This document shows, piece by piece, positions 16,882 to 34,832 of a DNA stretch of 64,000 nucleotides. The position numbers and the translations under genes are program-made. Source of the stretch: Vigna angularis (taxonomy: Eukaryota > Streptophyta > Magnoliopsida > Fabales > Fabaceae); the NCBI RefSeq assembly GCF_016808095.1, contig NC_068975.1, positions 29,873,501 through 29,937,500 on the forward strand, in the 5' to 3' direction. Every line of letters starts with the position of its first letter. The first letter of the stretch is position 1. The notes below the pieces were generated by a model that saw only the letters and a program-made list of their open reading frames with translations, ran no database searches and had not been told where the DNA came from.

Positions 16882-17195
16882 GTTAGTTATATTAATTTTC
16901 TTAACGTTACATTTAACAAGGAATCAAATGTTACTGAACCCGACAAATATGTGATTGGTACCATAATGTAGCAATGAACTTTGGCATGGATAGAGTTATG
17001 AGGGCAGGCTTTGTTCTGTTCAATCTAATATATACCACATGTACAAACATAATTTGCAAGTTGTTGAGCAATTTTATATTTCAATCTATAATTAACCACC
17101 CTTGTTCTGTGTTCTAGCATGTGTCTGTCTCAACAAAGTTCCCATTATTGTATTTGGCTTTTGATTTCTTTTTAAATTGATTTTAACTTATGAAA

Positions 17196-17682
17196 GAGTT
17201 AAATATATGTTTATTTTTTTAAGTTTGATGTGATATTAGAATTATTTTTATATGAAAATTTGACAGTATTCAATTTAAAAAATAAATAGATATAATTTTT
17301 TTAATTTAATTAAGGTGAATTTTTTTATGATCAATAGGGCTATGATAACGCAGGAGTTATGATAATAAAAAGAAAAACGTATATCAAAGAACTTGTTCCT
17401 CTGATATTGTTCCGTGGAGACAACAAGGGTTGTGATAGTCAGAATGCCACTGTAACGGCATGTCACTACAAAAGTATGATCATCTTTTATTATGATCGTA
17501 TTGAAAGATTTTTTTTTTAAATGACAAATATTTCAAAATACGAAAAAAAAATTAACATAGATTAAATTAATTATATGTATTTGTTGTTAAAATTTGGAAA
17601 CTTAAATACATCAAAATTTTGTATCAAAACAAATTTTAATTTTGTATGGAGATTAAAAGATAAAAAATATATTTAATCTTAG
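17196..17682. mobile_element. Possible MITE with TTAAATATA-type ends
   Basis: The left side begins GAGTTAAATATATG and the right side ends ATATATTTAATCTT, forming short imperfect inverted ends of the type that bound the 5001-5530 element. The interior is AT-rich with no open frame of note. No clean target duplication was found, so the call is tentative. Confidence 0.3.
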
Positions 17683-17978
17683 TTTATAACGTTAGTGTGT
17701 TATTTTTATATTATTTGCATAAATTCCTTGACGAAACATATGTGGTTTTAAACATAACACAAAGGTAACTAATGGAGCAGATAAGAGATAAGAAAAAGAG
17801 AAATTGATACTAAGAACAGAACATAGTTCGAAATACAAGAAAGGCAGAGATGATACATGCGACAATGAAACATGGTTAGCTGCGGGCACTTTATGCGAAT
17901 AAAGTGGCAATAGCTTCGTTATTATCAACCATGGGAATCACAGAATTTGAAGTGTAGACATAACTCCTCCTAATTGAT

Positions 17979-19322
<1,344 letters not shown>

Positions 19323-19390
19323 GCCTAAAACGTTAACCCCTTGAGTGTTTTTGTGTGTTGCTGTATTTTGAGACAGACCATAATGCTACA

Positions 19391-19415
19391 CTATTTATAG
19401 CTACAAATGGCCATG
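19391..19415 (-). promoter_or_regulatory. TATA box and shared upstream block of PrxB
   Basis: The minus strand has CTATAAATAG about 70 nt before the ATG, immediately preceded by CATGGCCATTTGTAG. The same CATGGCCATTTGT-TATAAATA arrangement occurs before PrxE, so the block is inherited or conserved core promoter. Confidence 0.7.
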
Positions 19416-21117
<1,702 letters not shown>

Positions 21118-21410
21118 CACAAAATCGGCTTGTAAGGTGAGGTTTGCACCCTATTTATATATTATAATGGATGAAAACATAAATATCCACTTAGAACTCG
21201 TAAGGATAGACTCTAATAATGACTCTGATACCAAGTTATGAAAAAAGGAAGGAGCTCTAATACCATATTAGAAAGTGATTTAGGTCTAACTCAACCCCAC
21301 AAAATCGGCTTGTAAGGTGAGGTTTGCACCTGTCTTATCTCTAGTCGATGTATACTTCCAACATACTCCCTTCACATCGAGGAATAAACATCTCGTACGT
21401 GAGAATAAAA
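21118..21410. repeat. Dispersed legume repeat fragment containing a 33-bp direct repeat
   Basis: A 33-bp sequence beginning CACAAAATCGGCTTGTAAGG is present identically at 21118-21150 and 21298-21330, 180 bp apart. It is followed by TCTCTAGTCGATGT and ACTTCCAACA. From memory, the words AACCCCACAAAATCGGCTTG and ACTTCCAACA recur in a very common legume dispersed repeat. The spacing suggests a tandem duplication or two overlapping insertions. Confidence 0.6.
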
Positions 21411-23240
21411 ATTAATTTGAATGTCCGATAGTGGCCTGATAACAGGTTGGAAACAAAAAACTTTTCTCATAATAATATTTCGTATACATATATATTGTTT
21501 TCTTAAAAGAATATAATTAAAAATAAAAAGATTAAAATATATGTTTTTTTGTGAACTTTAATATAATTTTAAAAAATAAACACGTAAATTTATATTTTTT
21601 AAGTTTTTTTTTTCTTCTTCATGAATTTCCTTTTATTTCGCTCTAAAGTGAGGAGAAAGAAAATGTTTTCTAATAGGTCACCCATCATGAGAATAACTTC
21701 TCTATTTTTTTTATGCTTTTCTCAAATAAAATGTTAAAAAATGTTTATTTTTATCTTATCCTTCTTATTTCATCCCAAACAAACAAGAATAATTTGAATA
21801 AACTTTTAATTAAAAAACCAGGTCAACAATCAATGATCTCAACGCATGATTTTAATAATAATTATATCAACAACTAGTATAAAAAATGACCCTAATCATA
21901 TACAGTCTATGAAGATAAATAAAATAGAAAACTTGCTCCAAGATATAACGCATTAAAATCAAAGTGGACCAAAACGATATAAAAAGAAAGTCGAATTCTC
22001 TATATTTGGCTTCTACTTCATTCTTATCATAGTTAATGTATTTATGATATAATTAATGTCTTTATTTCCGTATTTGAAATTCTAAATCTACCAAAAATAA
22101 TTATAATGTTAAAATAAACGCAAATTTAATTTTATAAGTTGATTTTATGATATTAAATTAAATTAAGTTTATATTTTATTTCTTAGTACAATATTAGGAT
22201 CTATTATATTGAGATATTGATGTTTGTTGTTGAATCACAAATATTTAAACTAACATTTAATTTAAATTAAGTTAGTTCATAATACTCTCATTTCTTGTTA
22301 GAATGCAAGAAATTGATCTTGAATGGCCCACTCACATGAGAAAATTTGGTTGCATCATCCTTTATTTGTCCTTAAGTCAAAATCCAAACCTTTCCCAATC
22401 GCATCAATCTTTGAAGTGACGAAAATTTCCATTTAGCTTGGAATTTGGAAACACGGTAATTTTTCCTTTTCCTTCTTTCTTTGGTTCACTTTTTCCACAG
22501 AGGAATTTTCAAACCAACATAAAACCGACACTTTTAATTCACCTTCGTTAATGCATGTTGAAATTCAGACCACGGTGCATTATTGCTTCTTACAGAATTT
22601 ATAAATAAAACTAATTAATTTTAATTGAGTTTATTTAAAAGATACTTGTAAAATTATATATAATAATTCTTAATGACACTATTTACAATTTTGAAATACT
22701 TTTGGTCAACAAAAAAGACTTTATACTGTTCATAATAATAATTATACAAATTTTGGTGGAAATATTCAATTAATATTCGTTTTTTCAGCTTATTTTGTTA
22801 CTTGTTATTAAAATATTGATTATTTATTAAATATATTATTTTATTTATTATCATACTGCTGTTGGATCATCTCGTCTAATTTCACGTTTAAAATATATAT
22901 ATTTCAGTGTTATAAGAATATACATAGACTAAAAATGAAGAGATTTCATAATATATAAATAAATAGAAACCTTATCTTATAAAGACTAAATTAAGCTTAA
23001 ATTTTACCCTTACAAACAATAATTAATGCACTTGAAAGTGATACTTTTTTTTTAAGATGAAAAACAGTGCCATTTATTTCTTCGACAAAAGACTGTAGTA
23101 CAAGCCTGTTCACCCATTGAGCTTGAGTAGAATACAAAGTACCAACGTAAACCGTTCACCACAAGCTGCATACACATAAAACTTTTATTATAACTTTAAT
23201 CACTACATTTTCCACACTAATCTTCCTCTGTTTATTTAGA
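21411..23240. other. Intergenic DNA downstream of PrxC
   Basis: AT-rich DNA; the last 100 bases or so should be the PrxC 3' UTR. I see no other gene. Confidence 0.4.
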
Positions 23241-24733
<1,493 letters not shown>

Positions 24734-25232
24734 ATCGTCTTTAGCAGGTTTTAAGCATGTGAATAAAACAAACCAATTCAAAGAATAACACCTGATAAGT
24801 CTGATTTGTAGATAGAGATTGCCTATCAACAGAATTCATAGATATATTTGGTATAAATAATATAATTAAAAAAAAATTAAATTAGCTAAACCATGATGAC
24901 CTGGGTTTTAGTTTTGAACACATTGCATAGGTTAAATGTTGAAAATGAAAGTTTTAAAGCATATGGTGGTAATCTTGTATAGATTGAGTAAGATTATCTT
25001 GTATGCGAAATAGAATTCAAACCATGAAATAGAACATTACACTCGTTCTCATATTGTCATGATAAAAGCCTTTGGTTTATTCTGGATTAGTAAGTGAAAT
25101 TCAGTTAAATGTAAGAACCATTACTGTATGCATTAAGTAAAGGAACATTTCAACTCACCCCGAACATTATCAGTTTACAATTTCGGTATTTTTTTCAATA
25201 TACAAAAAAAAATTGTAAATTAATATAAACTA
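24734..25232. other. PrxC upstream region
   Basis: Single-copy-looking AT-rich DNA between the PrxC TATA box and the large repeat element that starts at 25233. No gene seen. Confidence 0.4.
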
Positions 25233-26694
25233 TGTAACATCCCAAAAATAAGTCTAAAACTATATCATAGAATAATCACATTTAATAATATACAGATCAG
25301 TCTTACACTAGAAGAGAACGTACGATCATGGCCGAACGGTCTTACAAAGCAATACGAGAAATTAAAGCTGCACAGGGGTACACTTCTGACCGAACGGTTT
25401 ACAAAAACCTATACCGAACTGTCAATCAAAACAAAAGGAGAAGGTGATCGAACGACCACCTTACAACCAAACTAAACTACTGACCGAATGTCTTACTGTT
25501 CGGTCTTCACTTCCACCTCGACCAGGTTTTCTTCTTCCAGCGCCTCTTCCAACAGCTCGTCTCCTTATACTCACATCTACATAGATGATCATTGCAATGA
25601 CAAAGACGAACGTATAAAACAAGACAAGACAGAAAACACATGGTAAACTTATGTAATTTAATTCATGTATAACATACATTTCCCACAATCAAACACACAA
25701 GATAAATTTCATCATACGTTTCATGCAAAGCCTAATACTAGACTGACTGTCCAGACTGTATGAAATCTGTGTAGCTACGACATTTGTGCACTCGGGTGAT
25801 GTAGTAACTGGGATACCCTCAACAGCTGCCACCCGAGGCTAGTCCTATCTGTCCAAATTAACCATAAGGACTGGGACCTCTTGTCGTTCCCACACATGAC
25901 CTACCCTCCTCTAAGTGAGGACGAGTACTCACGGAACATCAGGATGAACCGCTAGCTTAACATGCCCACATTCATACTTTACCAATTTCAATATTCATTC
26001 ATGAGTCGTTCCTCCCCGAAACGCTCGTCCATAATTCAACACATTTCATCCACATCATATTCTCTTCATCTTTCATTATAAATCATCTTAATTAAACCAT
26101 TCGTTCAAAGATCACAATGGTATCAAATACCGAACGTTAAACTTTAACTTAGAATGAGACCGAACACGTGGACCGAGACCGAGAGATCTCCAATTCCAGA
26201 ATAGATTAAGACCAAGAGGATTAATATCGGGTTGAGAAAGAAAACGAGTACAATCATATATCACAAGAAACGAATGGAACGAACGTAAATTACAAAGTGA
26301 GCCAATTAGATGAACTGACTCTTGAGAGCTCCAACCAAACACCAAAAAGACCATGCCAAGTACTAAGACTCTAGGCTGGAACCAATGGATACAACCACTT
26401 CAATACATCCAAGAATAATACTTAAAAGAATTCACATGAAGAACTCGAACGCTTGTGAATACTTAGCTTGTTTGAGTTTATCATCAAGAAAACCGAATGT
26501 CAGTCAATGACCGAGCACGGTAGAGAGAGAACTCTATTGAATTTGGACGAACGTTATTTTCAACAAGATAGAATATGGGAAAGAAAATGAGCGCTTGGTG
26601 TAAGACCGAGCACTACTAAACTGATATTAGAAAGCTTGATAAATATAATAAGATACTATTGGAGTAGTGTTTAAGAATAACTAAAATATACAAT

Positions 26695-26725
<31 letters not shown>

Positions 26726-29700
26726 TTAAGTTTATAACAGAATACCAAGACACAACTATGTTTGGCCGAACGCTTGTGTAAAGTAGTTTGGAATGGAGAT
26801 GCTCGTCCTCAACTAGGATTCTTCCCAAATGAAAGAATCCAAATCTAACCAAGTTCACTAGAAAAACCGAACGGTCAAGGACCGTTCAGTAGCGAACGTA
26901 CACTTTCATAGGAGAAATTTAATACCAGAATCATTTATATACAAACTCATTTCTCAACATATATATTCATAATTTTATACATTCATATCATAATCAATTT
27001 TCATACTTCAGACAATCCAAACATATCAACCATCATATATCATATTAATTCATTCAATTCAACGAACGTTCATGCAATACATATAATCATACAAATTAAA
27101 TTAATAAGTTTCCCTTACCTCTGAGCATGAACGAACGTTCCTAGAGACAGAATACGGTTCGCCTAACTAAAATTCCTTCTACCCTCAACGCTCAACAATT
27201 CTTCAAACAGTTCAGAACTCGAAACCGATCGGTTCAAACTGAAGCCCTTGACACCAGAAGTGCTTCTACGGTGCCTGAATGATGATCGGAGAAGAGAAAG
27301 GGTGAGATTTCGTAGAGAGAAGGGAGAGCTTTTAGTGAGAAGGAGGAGAAATGAAATTTTCAGAGTTTGGGGAAGAAGGTGCATGCAGAGAGTGTGACGT
27401 AAATTTTCTGAAAAATCAAGTTTTGCTTCCCACGTCAAAAGGAGCGTCCGTTCATCTGCCGACACCTGTCTTCTACTATCTGATTTCTGGATCCTAGTCC
27501 CTTGACACCTGACATTCGTTCAGAGGATTTTTGGGTGCGTTTTTAATGAAGTCTGAAAAATTACACTTTATAATTAAATATATTTACAAAACTTAAAGTG
27601 AAATTCCACTTCTTTTTTATATAGATTTATTTGAAAAGCCATATATTTAATTTTTTTCATGCTTTATATTTGCTGCAGATTTATATGGTTTAAAGTAAAA
27701 GAAAATTCAAATTTATTTTATTCAATATAGTATCATAATTTATCATTGTAAATATTATTAAATCTATATTTCACTTGCTATTTGCTATTAAACTACTTAT
27801 AAATAATAATAATTCCACCCATGACACAAGATGGTAATATATTAAACCCTAAAATACTTTGATGTAGGAACTGTGGAACATTCTAAATTAACAACCAAAT
27901 TACATTATATAGGATTTTTTTTTATCTTATTAGTTTATTCTATAAGAATAAGTTAAACTTAAACTTATTCCTAGTAAATTATTTAAAATTTATTCTTGGA
28001 GTTATCATCTTACTTACTGTCATATTTTTCTTTAAATTTTCTTGGTAAAATTATAGATAATTTTTGAAATACTATGAATAAATATTAAAATATTTAAATA
28101 ATAAATGATGACTTTATAGTTACATGATGGTAAAGTATAGAAAAAAAAATGATATTATAATAATATAAATTTTTTATATAACGATAAGAAAAGAAGTATA
28201 ATAAAGAAATTTTGGGGTTGCATCCATCAATCTATTTTTTTTCGTTCTTTTTCTTTTCCATTTTTTTTTCTTGTTTTTTCTTTAAAAACTAATAATGATT
28301 TTAAAATAATTTGAAGAAATTATTCCATATTGAAAAGTAAAGTTTTGTTTTGGACAAGTTAATTTGAAATAAGGGAAGTAAAATATTTATCATTTTATAT
28401 ATTTGAGTTTTTCTATTTATTGATTTATTTATTTTATTTTAGTGTCTTTACTTTTATTTTATTTATTTATTGTTATCATTTTCATTTTATGAATAAAGTA
28501 TTTATAATCTAATTTTTATTTATTTATTGTTATTATTTTATTTGTGAGATACATTTATAAACTCATATTGTTGTTATTTTTATTTTAGTAATGAGATGTT
28601 TATAACCTTTTTTTAATTATTTATTATTATTATTATATTAGTGAGATATCCATAACTTTAATTTTATTTATTTATTGTAATTATTTTTATTTTATTAGTA
28701 AGTGTTTATAATCTTATTTTTATTTATTTATTATTATTATTTTATTAGTAAAGTATTGATAACCTCATTTTTATTATTTATTGTTATTATTTTTATTTTA
28801 TTAGTGAGAGATTTATAATCTATTTTTTTTATTTTAATAATAAAGTGTTCATAACTTTATTTTTATTTATTTATTATCTATTTTTATTTTATGGTAAAGT
28901 TTTTATAATCTCATTTTTATTTATCTCTTTATTATTATTTTATTAGTAGAATATTGATAACCTTATTTTTTTATTATTATTATTTTCATTTTATTAGCTA
29001 GGTCTTTATAATCTTATATTTATTTATTTATTATTATTATTATTATTTTATTAGTGAAGTATTTTTAACTTTATTTTTATTTATTTGTTATTATCATTTT
29101 ATTAAGTTAAGATGTTTATAACTTCATTTTTTTATTTATTTGATATTTTTATTTTTATTTTTGTAGTGAGGTGTTTATAACTTATTTTTATTTATTTATT
29201 GTTATTATTTTATTAATAAGATATTTATAATCTTATTTTTATTTATTTATTTATTATTATTATTTTATTTATGTTCATAACCTCATTTTTATTTATTTAT
29301 ATTTATTTATTTAAGTTAGGTGTTTTTAACCTCATTCTTATTTATTTATTTTTATTAATAGAATTAATTTTATTCGGTGCGATCTTAATAACCTTATTCT
29401 ATCTCATTTTTAAATGTGATGTATTTGGACACAAAATTTATCCATAAAATAAATTAAGAAAAGAATTAGTATATTGGTAGAAAAAGTGGGAACCTTCAAA
29501 ATTGATGCAAGACTAGACAAGAAGGGTAACTATTTTAAAATTGAACTATATTGTGTGACTGATAAACACATGAAATTATTATATTATATATATTGGATGA
29601 ATTGTATGAATATGGTTATTTTGTTAGAAAAATAATCATATTATAGAGTGTAGTGTATACATTGTTCTAGCATGTTCTAGCGTGAAATCATTCTAACTCT

Positions 29701-30407
29701 AATAAATCTCATATTCACGTAAAGAATGTGATTTAGACTATGAGAGTCGAATAAGATTTTTAATCTGCAAGATCGGTACAAAATAATATATTGACTTAAA
29801 TGATGGAAGGAAACTAACACTGTCATGATTGTTTTTGTGATAAGGATGGTGATTTTGAGGGGTAAATGAATTGATATTGATGATGTTGAATTTATTGTAT
29901 TAAAAGTTTATAACAAGTATAAAACTTTAACATCAATATTATTTGTTTTGTCTTTGAAATTAGAGTCTTATAATTTTATTTGTGTTTAATGTTGAATAAT
30001 GAGTTGAATAATTTATATATGATTATTACAAATTTATTGCATGATATTTTTTTATAATTAAACTTACTTGTATTTTATTATTGCCTGTGAATTATTTAAG
30101 ACAATGATTGTATAAATTATACGTTAGTAGATAATCAAATGGATAATCTTATAGTTGATAGTGAATAATAATAATAATAATGTAAAATTTGAATATTATA
30201 TTATATTGTGAATATGTAAATAGAATGTCTTTTTTATATTAAACATAATGTATAACTTCCTAGAAATACCAATACCAGATACAGATTAGTTCATTTTAAA
30301 AAGAAATTTCATATACAGTGTATCTATAAGTATGTCATTAGGTAAAACGATTAATGAGCATTAAATATAAAACAAAATTGAGTTTTTAGCTATTTTGGGA
30401 TCTTACA
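25233..30407. mobile_element. Candidate 5.2-kb solo LTR (Ty3/gypsy, possibly Ogre/Tat-like)
   Basis: The left edge is TGTAACATCCCAAAA and the right edge TTTTGGGATCTTACA. These are inverted copies with one mismatch in 15 and the TG...CA ends of plant LTRs. The interior shows sharply different composition from its surroundings: a less AT-rich part with many GAACG words (about 25300-27540), then AT-rich DNA including a minisatellite (about 28440-29400). There is no gag or pol frame. LTRs of about 5 kb are known for Ogre-type elements of legumes, which is why I favour a solo LTR. Against it, the flanking 5-mers (AACTA and CTTTT) do not match, so the ends could belong to different copies. The 100-residue minus-strand frame at 27163-27465 has no family features. 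Confidence 0.5.
28440..29400. repeat. Degenerate minisatellite, unit about 52 bp, roughly 18 copies
   Basis: The phrase TTTATAAC/T-CTCATTTTTATTTATTTATT followed by an ATT-rich run and TTAGTGAAGT recurs every 48-58 bases from about 28500 to 29390. Copies differ by substitutions and by the number of ATT triplets, so the array is old. It sits inside the 25233-30407 element. Confidence 0.8.
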
Positions 30408-31702
30408 CTTTTTTAGAATATAAGTTTTATTTTGCCTATCTTGATTCAAATTTAAATTCAGAAAGTAAAAACAAAAAGGGACTCATTACTTTTGTGGTGT
30501 GAGGGAGGGTATACATCGTATTCAACCACAGGTAAGTTCTGCTTTTTGAAGTTAAAAAGTAAAAGCTGCGAATAAGAAACTTCTTTAGTTGGTAGAAGCG
30601 TACATTAAATACATACTTTTTCTTAAGATTATTCAAATGCAGGAAAACTGTCAGTGATTGCTAAAATTATGATTAGGAAATTATTTATCGATAAAAATAG
30701 AAAGTAATAAAAGATCTTAACTATTTCTGAAAAATGTTAGTATGAAATGAAGAAAAAGAAAAGTTGAAGGTTGCATAAAACACGTTTTGAGAGGGAACGT
30801 CTAGATAATAAACCCTCTATAACACATATACATGGTAAGATATTGTCTGTTTTGAACTAATTCTCACGAATTTATTTTGGTATCATTTCAAAAAATCTAT
30901 ATTTCATGTGTATATAAATTTATATTTATATCTTATTTTATTTGATGTGAGACTTTATTTGTACCCAACACTAGGTTAGAATATGATAAGACATACAAAC
31001 TTCTAAAATATTAAAATGTGACTTTGTGCATGCACTTATGTTTATTTTCCACACTCCATGTTCATACTTTTGGACATACTTCATATGCTGTAGAACAAAT
31101 GAACAGAGGAAATTAAAGTAAACAATTACTTCTTTTTTTTATAATTTTAAGAGTCAGATTCAGCAATAATTGATACACTTCTCATTATTGTTTATATAAA
31201 TAAATTTTCGGTTTTTTCATCATACAGAGGTCAGTATCAATAATTAAATACTATGACGACATATTTATTGTCTATAAATAGTTGATAGGTGACATGTTTT
31301 AAATTGATATTTTTAATTTTGTAATATTTTCATATTGTACACTCCATAAAAATTTAATTTCCGTCCTTGTATTTCCTCGGCCACGCTTCTAAACATATTT
31401 AAATATAAAATATAAAAATAAAAATAAAAATACAATATTCCTTTAGGTTCGGTTCTATTTTTGTGGGCAATGTTATTTGAATGGCTTCAAAACTACAATA
31501 AAATGAAAAGACAGAGTGTGAAATAGAATGAATTATGAAAGTCTTCCCATCAGTACCTACTTTTTCCAAAGAGCATATTTTCACTTTCCACATTTAACTC
31601 GTTATGTGTTTTCTTCTGTTTTATTTACCCAAAGGAAAGAGCTTATCTACGTCAACTTACAAGTTAAAGTTTCATTTTACAGAAGAAAAGTATCATTTGA
31701 AG

Positions 31703-31703
<1 letters not shown>
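30408..31703. other. Intergenic DNA, nothing recognised
   Basis: AT-rich sequence to the right of the large repeat. No gene or element ends identified. Confidence 0.4.

Positions 31704-31744
<41 letters not shown>
31704..31744. repeat. (TA)n microsatellite
   Basis: Pure TA tract of about 41 bp. Confidence 0.9.
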
Positions 31745-31747
<3 letters not shown>

Positions 31748-34700
31748 GAACAATTTATGAGTTCAATATGTGAATTTAAAGTTTTATTAATTGTACATTT
31801 TAGGTCCCAATCAACATACAATTTTGCTAACACTGCACCAATGTCTTCCCACGTTTATGTTAGACTTTATTCATTACGTATCGTGTAGAATCTGAACTCC
31901 CATGAATTGGCATTATTGGATGTGTGAAATTTCTCCATCTTAAATTTCCAAAATTTGACTATCACATTTAAAACACATTTGACGTATCTGATGTTGGAGT
32001 TAAAACCTCCCCTGTTATCTTGGTAATCTTTATGAATGTAACTAAAAACATGTTTAATAAAGGTCTTGTTAAGAATGGAATGATTGAGTGTTCGAGTAAA
32101 CGAAGGTGAGCGGAATATCATGTCACAATAACTCAATAATTGAATTTTTACAACATCTATTACAGGAAGAACAAAAAGTATTGGTTTCAAATTCTATCTT
32201 TTCAGAAATCTTTGCAAAAGAAACTTCATCGAATTCTCTCTAAAACAACATGTGAAGACTATAGATATAAATACAGTTTAATGTATAGATTATTAGAAAC
32301 ATTTATGCATTTGTTCTTTTATTTAATAAATTGAACATTAATGAAAATGTTACTATATTATTATACTGGAACAATGGATTCTTTTAAGTTTTTCTTTTTT
32401 AATTTTTGTTTCGCTTTATGGGGTTTAAGATTAAATTTTTTTTCATCATTCTAACTTCAAGCATAGATCAAAGTCTCTTTTTCACTTCGCAATTTCAGTC
32501 GAGACAAAGAATTACAAAATATTTCAATGTCAAAATTAATAAATATTTTAAAAAATAAAATAATAAATATAATGAACCTACTATAATATCTCAAACTTTT
32601 ATCTATAAATTTTAGAATAGATATCATTGGCCTAATTACAACCCATATAATAATAATCTTATTTAGATTTAAAGTAATTGTCTTTAGCATTAATTATTGT
32701 TTAACCTAATTGTTTGACTATCTATTGATTTTTTTTTGAAGTTTTAAATTAATCGAACTGTGCGATTTTTTAGCTGATGAGACAATCTAATACAATTTTT
32801 AATCACTAGATTTAATGGTCAATTATCCTGTAATATTTACAATTACGTAATTTTTTATTTGAAAGGTTATATTATTCTGAATAATAAAACGAGAATTTTT
32901 TTTCCAACGATCCAAAATTAGTAGGACACGTAAATTTTGGTGTCATTGAATCACACCCTACTTGTTTTATTTGTTTTTAGCTTTTTCCCATTTTTTTTTG
33001 TTTTTAGTTTTTTTCCCCAGCCTGAACCGAATCTGTACAACTCTCAATTACGGAATTCTGGAATGATAGCAGAGAGTACGACATCGTTCAACTTCAGCTC
33101 TCTATATATTGGTGAGAATTGTTGCTAACATCTCTTCATAAATTAGTCAAACAAAAGTGTAATTCATATTAATTTTAAATTTCATCATTATGTTCATATA
33201 TCTGTACTCAATCAGGACTGAGCCTATGGGGGAAAATATAATTGGGCCAGGCCCATAACATGTACATGTTCCAGATTTATCTAGACCAGTCCACCTTTAT
33301 ATATAAACTAGAGGATCATCATTAGGATATCTTCACATCCCAAAAAACAAATTCCAACACATTATTCTGATGACGAAATTTTCATGAAATTTAATTGTTT
33401 GTCAATCGATTTTCAAAATTAGAGTTAAAATTTAATCCATTTCAATATTTCTTTTAAGACCGGCCACCATACTCTAAAAGATTCAACGAAATGTTTAATC
33501 ATCATATATTCAACAAAATATTAAAACAACCTAAAAGTTGTCATTAAAGATACAGAGAAGATAAAAACAAATATTATATTCTTCGATGATAACGAAATAT
33601 AAGAAACATAGGATTTTATAACATCATTGCAACTAATAATGTCTCATCGTCTTAATTTAAGGAATTAAAATAAATACCATTAAAATAAAATATCAGAATA
33701 TCCCAATTGTGTGTTAAAACTTTTTCAGTTCCAAATGTGAAGTACCCTCACAGGTTGATCAGCATAAGATGACTATAGATTGTCGTAACATAGTAATCAG
33801 GTGACCATAATGCACAAAAAGTACACCAACATGATATCAAGATCCACCACAGGGACAACTTTTGAATAAGAGAATTTAAATCTTCAATAAATACAAATAA
33901 AAATAAATCAAAAAATAAATACACCACAACTTAACCGATTTATAAGTCAATGAAATTTATTGCAAACAGTCACTTTTTATAAGAACCAAAATATAAAAAC
34001 ACCACAAATGTAACAAATTCATAAATCATACAAAATTTGTTAAAAGAAATCATTTTCGATGCGAATCAACATCTTTAATTCAAAATTCATATAATGAATA
34101 TCCAATGTTTTTATCAACATATTTAGTGTTCTTATATATAATCATAAATATTTAAACAATCTAAAAAATTTAAAGATATTAGACTCAGAATAATTTATAA
34201 TTTAAAACAAAAATAATTATTGAGCCAACAAATTACAAAATTAAAATAAATTATACACGTTCTAAATGTTTAAAGTTTATTATAAAAGAAAAATATAAAA
34301 TACGCAAATAAAACATGAAAAAGATAAGACAATCTTAGGTTAACGGGAGTTTGCTATGTTTTTTTAGTATATTTCATTAACATCTATTTCTTTTTAATTT
34401 TTTTAATAATAGATTATGTATCATTATTTTATTATTATTATTATTATTATTATGTGTAAAAAGGTGGTCAAATAAATATTTTCCTTCTGTGGTTTGATTT
34501 GCTTGGTTTATGAGGAAGAAGACAAAATACATCACAGAGGCAAAGTCACGTGCTTTAGGTGACAGGTACACAATTATAGAATCTTTCATTTAATATTAAA
34601 TTATTCAATTAACTCTTCATCTTAGAAGTTTGTAATTAAATCTGCAAATTAATTTTTATTTAACTTTTCAATGATGCAAATAAAAAATATAGAACAATTT

Positions 34701-34787
34701 TTTCTTATGTGACAAATATTTTTTAATTTATTATATCAAAAGTTAACTACACTTACAATATTAAAAGTATGTTTGGTCTCATAAATT

Positions 34788-34832
<45 letters not shown>

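Noticed and set aside
16757..16954. Open frames reading IYIYIY, also at 31528-31888 and 39572-39757
   Set aside because: These are translations of TA/AT microsatellites, not proteins.
21118..21330. Two 33-bp repeats considered as a CRISPR-like or iteron array
   Set aside because: There are only two copies, in a plant nuclear sequence, inside a dispersed repeat.
27163..27465. 100-codon minus-strand frame in the large repeat
   Set aside because: It has no recognisable domain, lies inside the candidate LTR and is explained by the locally higher G+C.
25228..30412. 5-bp target duplication around the candidate solo LTR
   Set aside because: The flanks AACTA and CTTTT do not match, so no duplication is claimed.
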